Assembly: GCF_004664715.2 (NCBI RefSeq)
Contig: NC_051074.1
Coordinates: 15,150,178-15,214,177, forward strand
Length of the DNA stretch: 64,000 nucleotides
Direction: 5' to 3'
DNA from: Peromyscus leucopus
Taxonomy: Eukaryota > Chordata > Mammalia > Rodentia > Cricetidae
Numbering within the stretch: position 1 is the first letter of the stretch; every line of letters starts with the position of its first letter. The position numbers and the translations under genes were made by a program. Under the pieces are notes generated by a model. That model was given only the letters and a program-made list of their open reading frames with translations. It was not told the DNA's origin and ran no database searches. Below are positions 12,236 to 25,879 of the stretch, in pieces.

Positions 12236-14479
12236 AAAGGACAGCAAAAGATTTTACTCCAATCCTTTTTAAAGTCAATGTGTTACAAAAGAAGAGCTGA
12301 AGTTTTCTAAGTTATTCATAAGTTCATTCCCTCAATACTTTTAATTTTTCTCTGACGCTATGCTCGTAAGCTGAACCTATTTAAGTTGTGGCAAAAATAT
12401 ACAGTGATGGTCTGACAGTGAGATCAGTGAATATCACAGAAGCAATTGGCTGGAAGGAAGACTTCGTATTTGGAGCAGGATATGAACCACTGATTATTTT
12501 TGGGATTCAAATTACTTAGATTTCAAATCTTTTCTAAGTAGATTTGATTTGGTTTTCACATCTTCTGAAACTCGTCACATTTGTAACATATAAGTTCCTT
12601 CCAAAAGTTTTAGAAAAGTTAAATTTTGAGGACAAATCAAAAAGACTTAAAATGCACCTAATTCATTATACTCAAAGCTTCAGTAACAAAGTTACTGCCC
12701 AAGGTGATTTACTTTGCTGTTGTGCATCCTTTAAAAATGAAATAATTAGGTAACTTTGCTTTGCTTTTTGTTATATAACTATGTTACATGTTTCAATTGT
12801 TGTTTCAATAAATCATTTTTTTCATTATTGGAAAACTACCATTCAGAAAGTGCATACATTGTTTATGAAGCTACAATTTTATGTATATTTGGAAGCAATA
12901 CTAATTTTTAAATGCAAAGAATAAATTTAGATTTGAGATAATTATAACTACTGGCAATGGATTATACTTACAAATATATTTATTTTGAACAAATTTTGAA
13001 ATGATATTAAATGGTTTATAAATATATCTGTAAAGTATATAATTTAAGCAGAGACACACAACAGTTTGGACAGATAAACTGTGTGACTATTAGCAGTTCA
13101 GAACTTTGCATTAATTAATAATTTTGAAAATTCTTCCAAATGTTGGACCTGATTGATGTGGGTGACAGTACATTAATATTATCAGTGCAATATTTGTTTA
13201 GTTTACTGTAACCGAATTACAGTCAGCTAGTACAAACTATAAGAGTAAATTCTTGTAAATTTTATGGAAAGGATGTTATTTAAAAATAATATTATAAAAG
13301 TGTTGTGCATGACCAAAGTCAGTAGATACCAAACATTTGATGTTATAGAGACTGATTTCAAATGAAGATGTTAGCTAGTGTCCTCTATTATCTACTAGAT
13401 TACATACACAATCAAAAATCAGTGAAATTATATGAGGCACTTTTAAATTTTGGTGCTATTGAAAACTAGAAGTAAGTTCTAATAATATTTACTTATTTCC
13501 ACAATGAAACACAAAGAACACTAACCAATGAACTTAATCATAAGAACCTAATTTAGCAAGAGCTCCATTTTCTTGAATCATGACATGGGAAACTGATTCA
13601 CAGAAATAAAGTAGAACTCCTTTCTGTTTAGATGATCATGTATTAAAAAAGAATTCTTTCTCCAAATAAAATATAATAAAATTAAACAAATTGGTTTTGA
13701 CGTTAGAAACATGGATTTTTATTTCCTTCAATACTTCAGAGTCAAAAAGCTTTTAGAACAGAAAGCTTATCACAGTGGTCAAAGACAGTCACTTCCAATA
13801 TATTTATTTCTAATCCAGTGAAAATAAGCACTTTATACATCTTATATATGGAAAATATAAAATTGAAATAAGAGCTTATGCTGTATCTCATATTTATAAT
13901 GATATAAACCCAAATAAAACACATTGTTTTATAAAAATATAAACTTGAGTATTTTCTTTTATATGTTACTTTAAAGTATAGATGCCAACAGTATTATTTT
14001 AAAATGTATATGGCAAGACATGAATCCTAAAGCAATCTTGTACTAAGAGTGATTAAATGAAGGAATTACTCGACATTAAGTCTTAATATGCCCTTCCAGA
14101 ATTCAAGACAATGGGGATAGTATAGATCAATGGAAAAGACAATAGAATCCAGAAATATACCCTATTTAAAAATATACATCTTATTCTTAAGCATATAATT
14201 AACAAATGATTCACCATTGCTATTCTAGACAATTACCCTGAGAAATGAAACTTAGCTTTACACAAAACTTAAATATGAATGTTGAAATGTTAACAGCATT
14301 CTCTCTAATGTTTTTCATATTTGATTTGTTTATTGATATTTATTAATTTAAAATATTTTGTTTTCTTAAATGTATTCTTAGAGAATATAATATGCACATA
14401 TAATATCATATTCATCCCTCCATTTTTACCTTTAAACAATTGCTTTCCCTATCTATTTAACTAACTCCTTTTCAATCTC
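12236..14479. other. AT-rich, nothing recognised
   Basis: Very AT-rich DNA with no coding frame above chance and no clear repeat boundaries. Confidence 0.45.
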
Positions 14480-14870
14480 TCACTATTTTTTCATACACTA
14501 CAGTACCCACAGCAGAGTTTATGACCTCAGAAGCTTTGCCATATTATCCAGATAGCAACTCAAACACTCCTCTCAATTCTCCAGCTCTTACCTTCTTTCC
14601 ATCACTTCTCTGATGAGTCCCGAGCTTCAGGGACAAGGTGGAATTGTTATAGATGTTCCATTAGAGCTTAGTCATGAGTTTCTACATTAATCACTGGTCC
14701 TGCAAAAAGAATCTCTGCTGACATGGATAAGAGCAGCCCAGATCTATGGGCATAAACATAAATGTTTGGAAGGCAGTTTGACAATATGACAGAATATTCA
14801 GCAAAATAACAATAGTAGGTTTCTTCAGGCAGCATATGATTTTCCTCAGAAATTTTTTTTGTCATACAAT
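14480..14870 (-). mobile_element. L1 (Lx-type) 3' UTR, antisense
   Basis: Reads as antisense Lx 3' UTR: 'ccatcacttctctgatgagt', 'cccgagcttcagggacaagg', 'atagatgttccattagagct', 'tagtcatgagtttctacatt', 'ggaaggcagtttgacaatat'. It is the opposite orientation of the block at 8580-9460. Noncoding. Confidence 0.58.
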
Positions 14871-15864
14871 TATTCTTTTATTCAGAAATAGCAGGGAAAT
14901 TTAGCAGACATGCAAGTGCACAGGAAGAGAAATGTTCATCTGTTTTTGTGAAAATATTGTTTAAGAGAGTAACACCCTTTAGGTATCAGTTTATGAAGCA
15001 AACCAGTGAACTTCTGTAGGGGGAGTTGATAGCTATAATCATAAAGTGGTTGATGTGACTAGTAAGACAAAATAATAATTGAAAGACATTCATTTCTAAA
15101 TAAAAGTATAGTATCAATATATAAATAATTTACAAAGCAAAATCAAAAGAAATGCTTTAATTACCATAATAACCACACTTTACTGTGTGTGTATATGTTG
15201 GGTATTTAGTATTCAAATTTGACTAAAACCATTAACAGCAACATAAATTTGGTAAAGATTTCAAATAATGAAGATTTTGTGTAAGAAACAATAAAATAAA
15301 AATGTATCAGTTTGAGGAAGAAAACAAAATATGTAGAAACTGAATTGAAAAAAAAGACAAGATAAAATATATGTCTTGCATCATGAAAAAAATGACGTAT
15401 GATAAGGAATTAATGGAAAATGAGAATAATATAAATAAAAAAATACTAATATATTCTAAATAAAAACCAAGGAAAAATTATGAAAAAATTGTGAAGGTAT
15501 ATTTGATGCTAAAAGAAAGAAAAACAAAACAAAAATCAACCTCCATGAACATAAACAAAGATCTAGAATTGATAATTTATAAAAACTTTAATTAAATAAT
15601 GATTATGAAAAATTCTTGAAATTTTCTTGTATTTAAAGGAAAGTGTAAAGTACATTCTGCTCATATAAAATTTTATGAACACTAATATGTTTTATAAATG
15701 CATTAAGATACATTATATAAATTTTTTCTTTTAATTTGAATTTTATTGTTTTCTTTTTTCTTTTTTTTTTTCATTTTACATACCTGCCAAAGTTAGGTAA
15801 ATTTTAAATCTAGAATATGCTTTAACTATACTCTTTGAGCCTTAAAACATGTGTCTATGAAATC
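14871..15864. other. Very AT-rich stretch
   Basis: Runs of A and T, including a T-rich tract near 15745-15771 that could be the tail of the antisense repeat downstream. No gene seen. Confidence 0.45.
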
Positions 15865-16010
15865 ATGTCCTGCTGGTGCCAGTCTGTAATTAATGCTGAG
15901 CAAGCTGATGCAACAGTTTCACTTCCTCAAGATGAGTATGGAAGTACATACTGAGTTCAAAGCTACCCTGGGTTACATAAGGAAACCTCTAAGAAAACAA
16001 AACATGAGGC
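15865..16010 (+). repeat. Possible highly diverged B1-class SINE
   Basis: Loosely follows the B1 order: 'gtgccagtctgtaattaatg', then 'tgagttcaaagctaccctgg' and 'aggaaacctctaagaaaaca', ending A-rich. Many substitutions, so the call is weak. Confidence 0.35.
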
Positions 16011-16089
16011 AATAAAAACAAAATTTAAAGATGTATAACATAATGATATTCAAGAAAAGGGAAGAAACAATGATTTATCCAAACAATCT

Positions 16090-17400
16090 CTTTCTCTGCA
16101 CATTATCTAGCTGTGGGTTCCTGTGTTAACTTCCATTTACTGCAGAAGGAAACTTCTCTGATGATGCTGAGAAAGGTTCTAATCTTAGGGTATAGCAGAA
16201 CGTTGTTAGGTGCAATGTTATTGGTATGGTCTTTTTTCATAACAATAGTATTTGGTTCCTCCAGGCCCATGGCCTGTCTAGTCTCAGGTCCTTGGCAACC
16301 CAAGCAGTGTCAGGCATGGTTTGTCTTATAGAGTGTACCTTACATCCAATCAGAGAGTGATTGGTTACTCCCATAATGTTTGTGCCCCTGTTATATCAAC
16401 ATGTCATACAGTCAGGCCACTATTGTAGATCACAAGTTTTGTAGCTAGATTCGTGTTTAACTTTCTCCTCTGCTAATATGCAGAATACTTTCTATAACCA
16501 TGAACACTGGTCAGTAGGCATAAAGCCCCTAGCTAGGTACCAGCTCAACTTCTTTATGTCCAAGGAGGTATGCAAGTATTGTCTTCAAAAATAGGATCTT
16601 GCTATCACTTTGTAAACTACAGAGCAACTAAAAGCATTGGCATTAGCCTAAGATATTTAGGCATTTCCATGGGGGCTTCTTTGGGCAATAATTGAACAAG
16701 ATGTAAAACATTCCTGATTTTAGAGGATTTTCTTGAAAGCATGAAATGTCTAGATGGGGCATTTTTCTCCCTTGTTATTTGGAGACTCCATTTAACTTTT
16801 TTCATATATGTCTATATTTTAAGAAGTGTCTAAAGTAATAAGTTTTCATATGACTCCTCGAATGGCCCTTCGTGTTAGTTCTCTCTCTATATATATACCC
16901 TCCCTTAGCCCCCACTTCTATCCTTCTCCTTGTTTAATCCTCACACTTCAATAACCCCCCACTTCCTCTCCATAACTATATATTTTATTTGCTTTCTTTG
17001 AAAAATTCTCTTCTAACTCCTAGCCCCTTATTCTGTACCTAACCTTTACAGTTATATGGATTGCAGCATGCCTATCAAAGGCTTAAAGATAACACCTCAT
17101 GTCTGAAAAACATACAATATTTTTTGGGAACCCTGAATTACCTAACTGAAAGTGATTTGATTCTTCTTTTCTAGCTCCATCCAATTACCTGTGAGTATCA
17201 TAATTTTGTTTCTTCAAATAGTTGAATAATATTCTATTTTGTAAATTTACCACATTTTTACCACCCATTCAATCTCTTAATGGATATTGAGGGTTTCTCC
17301 AGTTTCTGTCTATTATGAATAGCACAGCAATGAATTTAAATGAGCAAGTATCTCAGTAGTAGGATGTATAGTCCTTTGAACATATTCTCCAAAATTATTT
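16090..17400 (-). mobile_element. L1 (Lx-type) antisense: 3' UTR plus ORF2 3' end
   Basis: The first part is antisense Lx 3' UTR ('agctgtgggttcctgtgtta', 'cagaaggaaacttctctgat', 'catggcctgtctagtctcag', 'gagagtgattggttactccc'). From about 17160 it becomes antisense ORF2 C-terminal sequence ('gttgaataatattctatttt', 'aatttaccacatttttacc', 'ctattatgaatagcacagca'). The ORF2-derived part is broken by stops and indels. The element is truncated at its 5' end near 17400. Confidence 0.65.
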
Positions 17401-20400
17401 TTGCTCCAAACTAGAGACAATGAGTAAACACATGACGACAAATGTGAACAAAATAATACAAGGAGTCATTTAATCATTTATTTTGAAGTATAATTTGGGC
17501 AAATATAAGAATAAAATTAAGCTTCAAAATAACCTATTGCTAATGTTTAAACAAAGACAATCATAAGAGAACATTTTTGAGCATATTATTTTATTTTATT
17601 TTATGTTCCAACTTTTATGATTCTGAAAGCTCAAGTCTATTATCACAGTGCTGAAAACGCAAGTCATTCTCACAGTGACAAATACATTTTTATGTAGTAT
17701 AATTATCAAGTAGATAAATTTCATATTTCAGCGTAATATATGTCTCCATGACTCTCTCAATAGTTTATAAAAGAACACTTCCTATATAACAAATGTTATT
17801 TTATCTGCAAGTTTCTTATATGGTGTCTGGAAAGAAATTTTTTAGGACTTTGTTTCTGTTTGTTATTTTTTACCCTTTGCTGAAAGACCTACTGACCACC
17901 TTGTTCTATGAACAGAAGAACAGCAATTGCTTGTTTTTAATAATAACAGGAGAGTAAGAATAAAGCAACTGTCATGTGATTTATACTTAATAGTTATGAA
18001 TTAGCAACATATAGAAGTGACAAGCTAAAATACAATAACATTCAGTTTTTGACTACGTATAAACTTGTAATCTTTTTATACAAGTTTGGGAAAAATAAAG
18101 CTGACTAAATAGTCTGTACTTTCCCTTTCTGAAAATACGGGTATGTACTTTTATTGTAACTAATAGAAAGTTTTTTGTTTCCCAAGTATATATTGTCAGG
18201 AAAATATTTTTCATTTGCTGTGATGAAAATCTATAGTAGTAAGATTTATTCTCATACCAAGACCAAAAGCAGATGTACTTAAATGGCTCCCTTATATTCA
18301 TACAGCAGATCAACTTGGGGATCATGTTACATGCCCATAGCCCATCATAATCAGTCACATTTGCCAAGTAAATTGACAGAAAAGAAAGCTCTCCTCACTT
18401 TGTGCTTTACTGAGATTCTCACTTTATACTTTCTGAGAAACTAATAGCTTCATTTACTCTATGGTGTAAGATAATGTGCAATTAGCACAAGAACCAACAT
18501 GGCTCAAAACACTGAGGGTGGACTTCTTGTCCTTTGACTCTTGAGTTGTGAGGCTGAAGGTAACAGGAGAGACATAACAGGGCAGAGTTGGGATGCATGA
18601 GCTGTAGAAGTAAGTCTCCGGGTCAAAGTTTCATGACAGTTTAAGTTATTTCTATACTATGAAGAAGAAAGGTTAAGGTGAACAAAAGGTCTATAATTTG
18701 ACAGACAGAAGGGGGTCAAGTACTGAGGTCCATTGCAGAACATGGCAGTGTCCTATATAAAAGAGTTCTCATTACCAATGAGGAGCAAGGCTTTAGATTT
18801 GGGCAAACCATGGTTTCCAGATATCTAAGAAGCCACCACATGTTCCAGATGTGAATGATCTCTAGATTATATGAAAAATGATTTTGTGGCCAATTTTGAA
18901 GCCTAATGAAACTTACACTGTGAAACGTTTTTTAAAAATACGTAGCAGACAAAAATGATGAGGCAATTTAGTACTGAGGGAATTAAAAGTTGAAAATAAA
19001 CCAAATGTGGATCACATATTTATGCAAAGCACTTTCTCTGTATCTTTAGAAAACAAGTATTAATTCAGCACATAAAACAACATCACAACTGATCATGGTC
19101 TCTACAAATAACAATTCATAATTATTAGAAAACCTCTGAGTGAAGTGCTCTATACTAAATAGGAAAGATACTTGTAAGAATCCCTTTCTGAGTATCCGTG
19201 AGCATCAGAAGCTTTCTCCTGAAGGTTTATGTTTCAAGGCCTAGGATGAGTGTTGGGCTTCATGGGGAGTCATCCACTGCAGTAATATTGGTACACAATG
19301 TTAGTTCCATAAATTTACCCAGAATGTTATTATTGCTTTGCTACAACCACCATAAAACCTCAGCATAAGGCATTATTGATGTTTCTCATGATCCCAAAAT
19401 AAGCCAACTTACTATTTTTCATCCATATAAAAGTATACTGTATACACAATGTATACAGTACATATGATCATGACAATGTTACTGGTTTATGTATTTACTT
19501 TACTATGTGTTTTTTTTTTCATTTTGCTATGCATTCCTCCTATATATAAGTACACCAATACTGTGTGTCATGTTGGCTGGCTTTTAGAAGCCCCTTCCTT
19601 CTTATGTTTAACATGTTCCTTGCATAAATGGATCATTTTGAGTAATGGACTGTATCATCCATATTTGTGAAAACCCAATGTATGATGGCTCACAGAATTA
19701 TGAAGTCACCAAACATTGGGGGTCTCAGAATGTGTCCCCATTGTTATATGATTCTTGACTCGGTGTGTATAAAATTTCACATTTGGGAAGCCACAAAACT
19801 ATGTGAAAATATGTTGTGCTCCTTCTTTATAGAGGCTTTGGTATTTTAGTACTATTTTTATATTTTTCTAATATCCATTTGTTTATAGGTCAGGAAAGAC
19901 AGATAAGATGAAAGATAGAAGCTCAGAGGCAGCTGAGATAAATTCTCTGACATCTTGTAATCAGAATGACAATGATGTATAAGTTCACAGGTGAGCATAA
20001 AGTAGAGCAATGCATATGGAATCCCTTTATCACCTCAGCATGACCACAATTGCTGAATTGGGGCCATTTAGGAATATCAGAGTGAAGCACTAACCTATTT
20101 CAGAGAAAACAAGAAAAGGGAAATGATGACTTTCTTTTGTTTTGTTTTCATTGGCTTTATGATACTGTATTTCTGTGAATAAATTTGCTATAGAAATAGA
20201 GATACATTTCACTGAAGTTCACTTGGTAAATCTAAATTTTCAAAATTAGAAACCTAGAAAAATAAATCCTTAATTATCTTGTGGAAACTATCAAGCAACA
20301 TTTTTAATGTTTTCTCTCTGTCTCTGTCTCTATGGCTTTATTTCTCTTTCCCCCTTTCTCTCCTTCCCTCTCTCCAAATATAACATGTATATTATTATAT

Positions 20401-21610
20401 TAAATTTATACTCTGTAAACACTTTATATTACTTAGTTGTGTTAAATGATATGTGAAGGATCCATTTGCAAATATAAATACAACTTATAAAGAGAGCAAT
20501 GCAGTAACTCTTCTATGAAATTATATGTCTGTAAAATATTAGCAGCAAAGATATCCTGCATATATTACTTCAAGAATTTTGATTATTTTCTAAAATAAAA
20601 AGAATTAAGTTAGTAAGTAGCTATATAATACACTATATTGTCAAACAATTAAATTTCTAATTATAAATAGCATTCCCTCTCAACTTAATTTGAAAAACTT
20701 TAACAACATATTTATACCTAAAGACAAAATTCTAATGAAAATTGCTTACATACATTATTTGAATAATTTTATAATTCTCTGTTTTGAAATCAATAGAAAT
20801 TAATATGGAGAGGATTTCTGTTAAACAAAATCTCAAAAATTGTCATAGTATAAATACAATTGTATAGTGTTCAGAGTCAGTGGAATCAAAATAATGAGAT
20901 GCTCCAGTAAGAGAAGGTTCCTCTAGAATACAGAAATCTTGTGCAATAAATAATGGAATATTTTTTCAAAGTATAGATAGGTATCAGAAACTCAGTGATT
21001 ATATAATAGAAAGCTAAAGCATTGAAATTGGTTAGGTACACTCACAAACACGCACATGCACACATATATAATAATGGGAAATTATGATATAAATATTGCA
21101 TTTGCAAAAACTAAGTTACTGTTTCAAAGACTCGGGTTTAAAAAAAAAAACATAAAAATGAACCATCTAATAAACCAGACAAATCTGGTTTATTACTCAC
21201 AGAGGGGCAACAAGAATAAGCAGAAAGCATGGGATACATGGCCAATTGTCCCTAAAAAGTTTAATGAATATAGCCATAATGAAGGTAATCCTCTCCATGT
21301 GTCCAAGGACCATTCCATCACAGGTATCCTGAGGCAGCCCATTAATGCTTTACATGCTTGATGTCTGTTAGATTGTTTAGTTCAGGAATTCTTGAATACT
21401 TTGTCGCATGACTAAAGAAGACATGGTCTGGGCTTGTCTGAACCTTTCTGTCTCAGCACATTGTGTTTGACCAAATTCACAGTTTGTTTTATAGAGACTT
21501 ATTTGGATAGCTATTTGACAGAATATTCCATTGTTGTTCCAGATAAAAGGATATGGAGGAAGAACTAACCCAGACCACATGCTGTAAGCCAATAGAATAA
21601 ATTACCTTTT
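17401..21610. other. AT-rich, no gene recognised
   Basis: No convincing gene, RNA or named repeat over about 4 kb. It contains a CT-rich patch at 20310-20375 and an exact hairpin at 21168-21195, listed separately. A 104-codon antisense frame at 18053-18367 shows no motif and is probably chance. Confidence 0.45.
21168..21195. repeat. Perfect 12 bp stem, 4 nt loop hairpin
   Basis: TAATAAACCAGA at 21168-21179, loop CAAA, then TCTGGTTTATTA at 21184-21195. All 12 pairs match. It lies in otherwise unassigned sequence. Confidence 0.95.
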
Positions 21611-21639
21611 AATATACATATTCATTCTATCACTTTTGT

Positions 21640-23550
21640 TCCTTTAGAGACCCTGATTTGTAAAAAGGGTAGTACAAGGAGTGGGTTTGATACCAAGTTG
21701 TTGTGAAGAACCTGACCATAGTGAATTTTGAAAGAATTTTGAATCCTTTAAACTAGAAAAGTTGTTGAGTACTGTAAGCAGAAATTAAACAGCCATTATA
21801 AGTAGGAGCCTGGAAGACAGCAGTGATAAAGGCAACATGGACAGTGGAGGCCAGATCTTGAGATTTCAAAGAAGAACAATACCAGCAAGTAGAGTAGAGA
21901 CTTCCCTCTAATAGTTTGATGAAGAATCTGGCTGTTTCTTGCCTATGTCCCTACAACTTGCCTGCATCTGAATTTAAAAATTTAGTGTCTAAATTTTCAA
22001 TAGAGAAAATGTCAAGAGTGCAGAACGTTGAGTCTGTGGCATGGTGACTATTGATAATACTTATATAGATATATAAAGTGCAAAGAGAACATAAGGAATT
22101 ATAAAATGCAGAGTTCGGAGAGAAAAACAGTCCCAGGAACCTTAGCTTTTCAGCCAAGGCCTGTGTTCAAAGGGAGGTTGTCATTGTTTGGAGATGAGAA
22201 CCATTAAGAAGAAGTGTTCTTTGCACTGGAACAAAAGGAAGGGTGACCTCAAGGCAAGACACCACCAGCTAAGCATTCAACTTCTGAAAGGAAGCCCCAG
22301 TCACTTTTTCCTATAAAATAACTGCTCATCAACACTGTAGCTAATGTGATTCAAAGGGAATCATCCCAACCTGGCTGACAGACTTGGCAGTGCTACCCAA
22401 ATGGTTCCAGTTTAAAGGTATGCCAGATACAAAAGCAAGGAGATCATGGGTTCTTTCTCTGCAGTTTCATTAATCCAAGGGAATGTGTCAGAAGAGTCCA
22501 TGTGAAGGATAAGATAGGACAAGAGGCTATGAGAAGCCACTATAAAAAGCTGTGAAAGGGGAACCAAATTTCAGTGGAGACTCCAAATGTTGTGAACGGC
22601 AAAGGCATGAGGTATCTGCCAAGGAGAGCTGCACACGAGTAGAACAGGGCCAAAAAGGAGATGTATGAAATGTGTAGCAAAGCTGGAGGAATTGAGTCCT
22701 CTGTGTCTTTTAATAGGAGAGAGATGTGGCTCTACAGAATTTGATATTTGCCCTGCCAAATTTTTTTTCTTTTCTTTTCATTTTATTTTATTTTATTTTT
22801 GGTTTTTCGAGACAGGGTTTCTCTGTGTAACTTTGCATCTTTCCTGGAAATCACTCTGTAGACTAGGCTGGCCTCGAACTCACAGAGATCCTCCTGCCTC
22901 TGCCTCCCGAGTGCTGGGATTAAAGGCGTGCGCTACCACCACCCAGCCTCCCTGCCAAATTTCAGTCTTGCCTTTAATCAGTATTTCCTCACCATGACTT
23001 TTGAAGTGGTAAGGTATATTTTGTGCCAGTATATTTTAGAAGTATATAATATTACTTGATTTTCTGGAGGTTACAATTAAGATGTTGCTTTGAGTTTCAC
23101 AAGAGACTTTCAACTTTTGAAATGTTAAGCTCATAAAAGATTGTGGGACTTGAAAATTTGAACTATATGCAGTTTATGAGATGGACAGGAAGCATATGAA
23201 ATACAGGTAGCAAAACATTGCAACGAGAATGTCCCCATCGGTTAAGATATTTGAACTGTTGGTCTTGACTTGGTAACATTGTTTGAAGAGGCTTAGGAAG
23301 GGTGGTCTTGCAGGAAGAAATGTGTTACAGGGGCGGGGGGAGGCTTTGAAAGTTTAAGCCCCAACCACTTCCAATTCACTTGTGTTTGAGAAGTGGTATC
23401 TCAGCTTTCTGCTCCTATTGTCTTGTTTGCTCACTGAAGTCATTTATCCCCAACTCTTGTTTGCATGAAACTATAAGCACAAACAAACGTTTCCTTCTAT
23501 AAGTTGCTTTTGTCCCTGATGTTTTATAAAAGTGACTAATACAGTATCAA
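21640..23550 (+). mobile_element. Long rodent interspersed repeat, class unresolved
   Basis: About 1.7 kb of repeat-like sequence split by a B1 at 22764-22949. It opens near 'ctgatttgtaaaaagggtag' and closes with 'aagttgcttttgtccctgat...gtgactaatacagta', an ending reminiscent of rodent short hAT/URR1-like or MaLR-associated repeats. Blocks such as 'gaagccccagtcactttttc' and 'gttctttctctgcagtttca' feel familiar as an internal LTR-retrotransposon or composite repeat, but I cannot name it. No coding frame survives. Confidence 0.5.
22751..22962 (-). mobile_element. B1 SINE insertion with 13 bp TSD
   Basis: CCCTGCCAAATTT occurs at 22751-22763 and at 22950-22962. Between them is an antisense B1: a T-rich tail, then 'gagacagggtttctctgtgt', 'aggctggcctcgaactcaca' and 'gtgctgggattaaaggcgtg'. 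The element lands inside an older repeat. Its sense form carries 'ccaggaaagatgcaaag', the variant I associate with cricetid rodents. Confidence 0.94.
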
Positions 23551-23618
23551 TTAGCAAAGGTATTTGATTTCAGATGCTCATCCATCTCCCCAGATACACA
23601 TAAGAGGTCTATTTAATC

Positions 23619-23673
23619 ATGTATATATACACATATATAAACATATATGTATATGTATATATATATATATATG
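23619..23673. repeat. AT-rich alternating microsatellite
   Basis: Imperfect TA/CA/TG alternation ending in a pure (TA)n run. Largely self-complementary. Confidence 0.9.
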
Positions 23674-24199
23674 ATTAATTGGCATGAGATATGTGTGATA
23701 TGTGTGAGCCATTATCAAAATATATTTCATTCTAAGATGTCTACTACCACAAACTTTCCTTGAATAGTGTCTTAACCCTTGGTTTCATTAAAGTAACAAT
23801 AAACTTTGAAATCCTTCTAATTTATGTAGTAAATGGGACTGTTCATAAAGCTTTTTCACTGTTGTCCCTAGAAAGTCTGAAGTGCACATCCCCTTGGTTA
23901 ATAAGATCCATCTCTCATTGGTTCTGAATAACTAAGGTAAGTCTGTTAGCTTTCTCTGTTAGAGTCAAGGAGAAGCTGCTTGCCATCTTTTGCCAGGGAA
24001 TGACCACTTGTGTTGGCTGCCAGAACACTAACAGCAGAGTGACTCTATTTCACAGACAGGATTTCTGATCTAAGTGGCAGGTGATCCATAGTCTATTATA
24101 ATCTACAGTGAATGCAGAAACATTATATTGTCATTCTGGGCAAGAAATAGTTACTAAAAATCTGCTGAACAATTGTATCAAACTAATATCTGGTTTAGG
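23674..24199. other. AT-rich, nothing recognised
   Basis: No gene or nameable repeat seen. Confidence 0.4.
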
Positions 24200-25879
24200 T
24201 ATGAGCTAGGTGGTAGGGTTCTGTAGTAAAATACAACTTTTGTATACTATCAGTCATTTTTAAAGTCTTTTGTAGATTTTGTATTCTTCGTATATGATGT
24301 ATTAGGTAATTCTTGATCTGAATATTCACTGAAGGTATCATTTTCATATGATCAATGGATGACTGCTGGGATTGACTTCAAGCTACACAAAGACTCTTCC
24401 TGACTGGGAGAAAATGTTGTGAATAAAGCAACCCTCTGAATCATTAACTGATGTTACTTCTATATTCTTATCAATGTCTTGCCAATTCGTACTCCAGAAT
24501 GTACATTCTAAGGATTAAGAAAGGAAAAGATTATTCAACTTTGCTGGCTTGCCATAATTCTGTGTTTTCAGGTGTTTTTGTCTGTTAGTAGGGTTATTAG
24601 TTATACAGGTATGGTACTCAGGCTGTTGGTCCTATTTCTGAGTTCATATCATGGCAGTCAACTTTATCTTTTTGAATGATCCAGAAATTTCCCCATAGTC
24701 ATCCAATCCAGGATAAGAAGTCACATCCTGTAACAGTGTGATATGTATGATAACGTTACCCACATATATATAAAGATTGGACACTTCTAATATCACAAGA
24801 GGATCTCTAGAACTCTGGTATATCCTACTAATCCCATTAGTGTAGCATCTCATACAAGGCAGCCATGTCTACTACTATATTATTGAACTGATTTCAGTCC
24901 ATTGGATAATAGTCATGTGCAGTTTTAATCAATAGCAAAATTCCTGTGCTTTCCCTCTCTCCACCCCTCCTTCTTCATATCCCTATCCCTATTGCTCTCT
25001 TGTTCCCTCTTTCTCCTATCATTTGTCCAGAGCAGTTTTGAACTCATGACCCTTCTTTTTTCAGTACTCCAAAGACTGGGATTGAACTATCTACCAACAT
25101 ACCCAGATGGTACCGGTCAAAGTCCATTTCAGGAAGGACCAATGCATCTATTATGGGTCTCTCAGTCCATTGTATTATGTTGGCTATTCATTTGTAGAAC
25201 CTATTGATCCATTGGCATCATTGTGGCTAAATTAAATGCTATTTCTTTTTGACAATTAAGCTCTGTTGTATCTGTCTAACTTTACTGATGAAATCCAAGT
25301 AAGAATTTGTATTCAGGTCACAGTAGCACTCCAGCTCTATGATTTCTGGTTTCTATTGGTCCTTGTCACTCAGAGGAACCTATGGACTTAAAGATAATGT
25401 ACATAATTCTAGAATGGAGCCTACCTTACTGGCAGTTTTGCTTAACACAATAAAAACATAAATCTGTGTATGGAGAACAATATTAAAAATTGAGCTTCTT
25501 ATAAGAAGAAAGTAAAAGTGTGTATAGGTGATATATATGTTAATTCAAAAACCCCAAAATCCAAACAAGTCTTTTACCTCATTTTTATTTGTCATTATAA
25601 CAGATCTAATACGTTTTGCTTGACTGTGACTGATACCCATTAAATGGGCATAAGTTATGATGTGTTTAATAAACTGTGGGCTTTGTTGGAGTTGAAGACT
25701 CAAGCAGAACTAGTTATCATTTCAGTAACTAAGTTTAAGTCTTCAGTGTGCTTTACTAAGTTATGCTCCTCATGTAACAGATAACTGTAGCTCTTGTGGG
25801 AAGTTGGGATTGTTGAAGGTCAAGCCCTGGTTACTTGTGGTAAAATACAGGAGAACTGACTCATTTCTGCAGAAGTATG
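24200..25879 (-). mobile_element. Possible continuation of an ERV remnant
   Basis: This lies downstream, in antisense order, of the reverse-transcriptase remnant at 25880-26165. No further domain is readable by eye. The extent is a guess from context and lack of other repeats. Confidence 0.25.
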
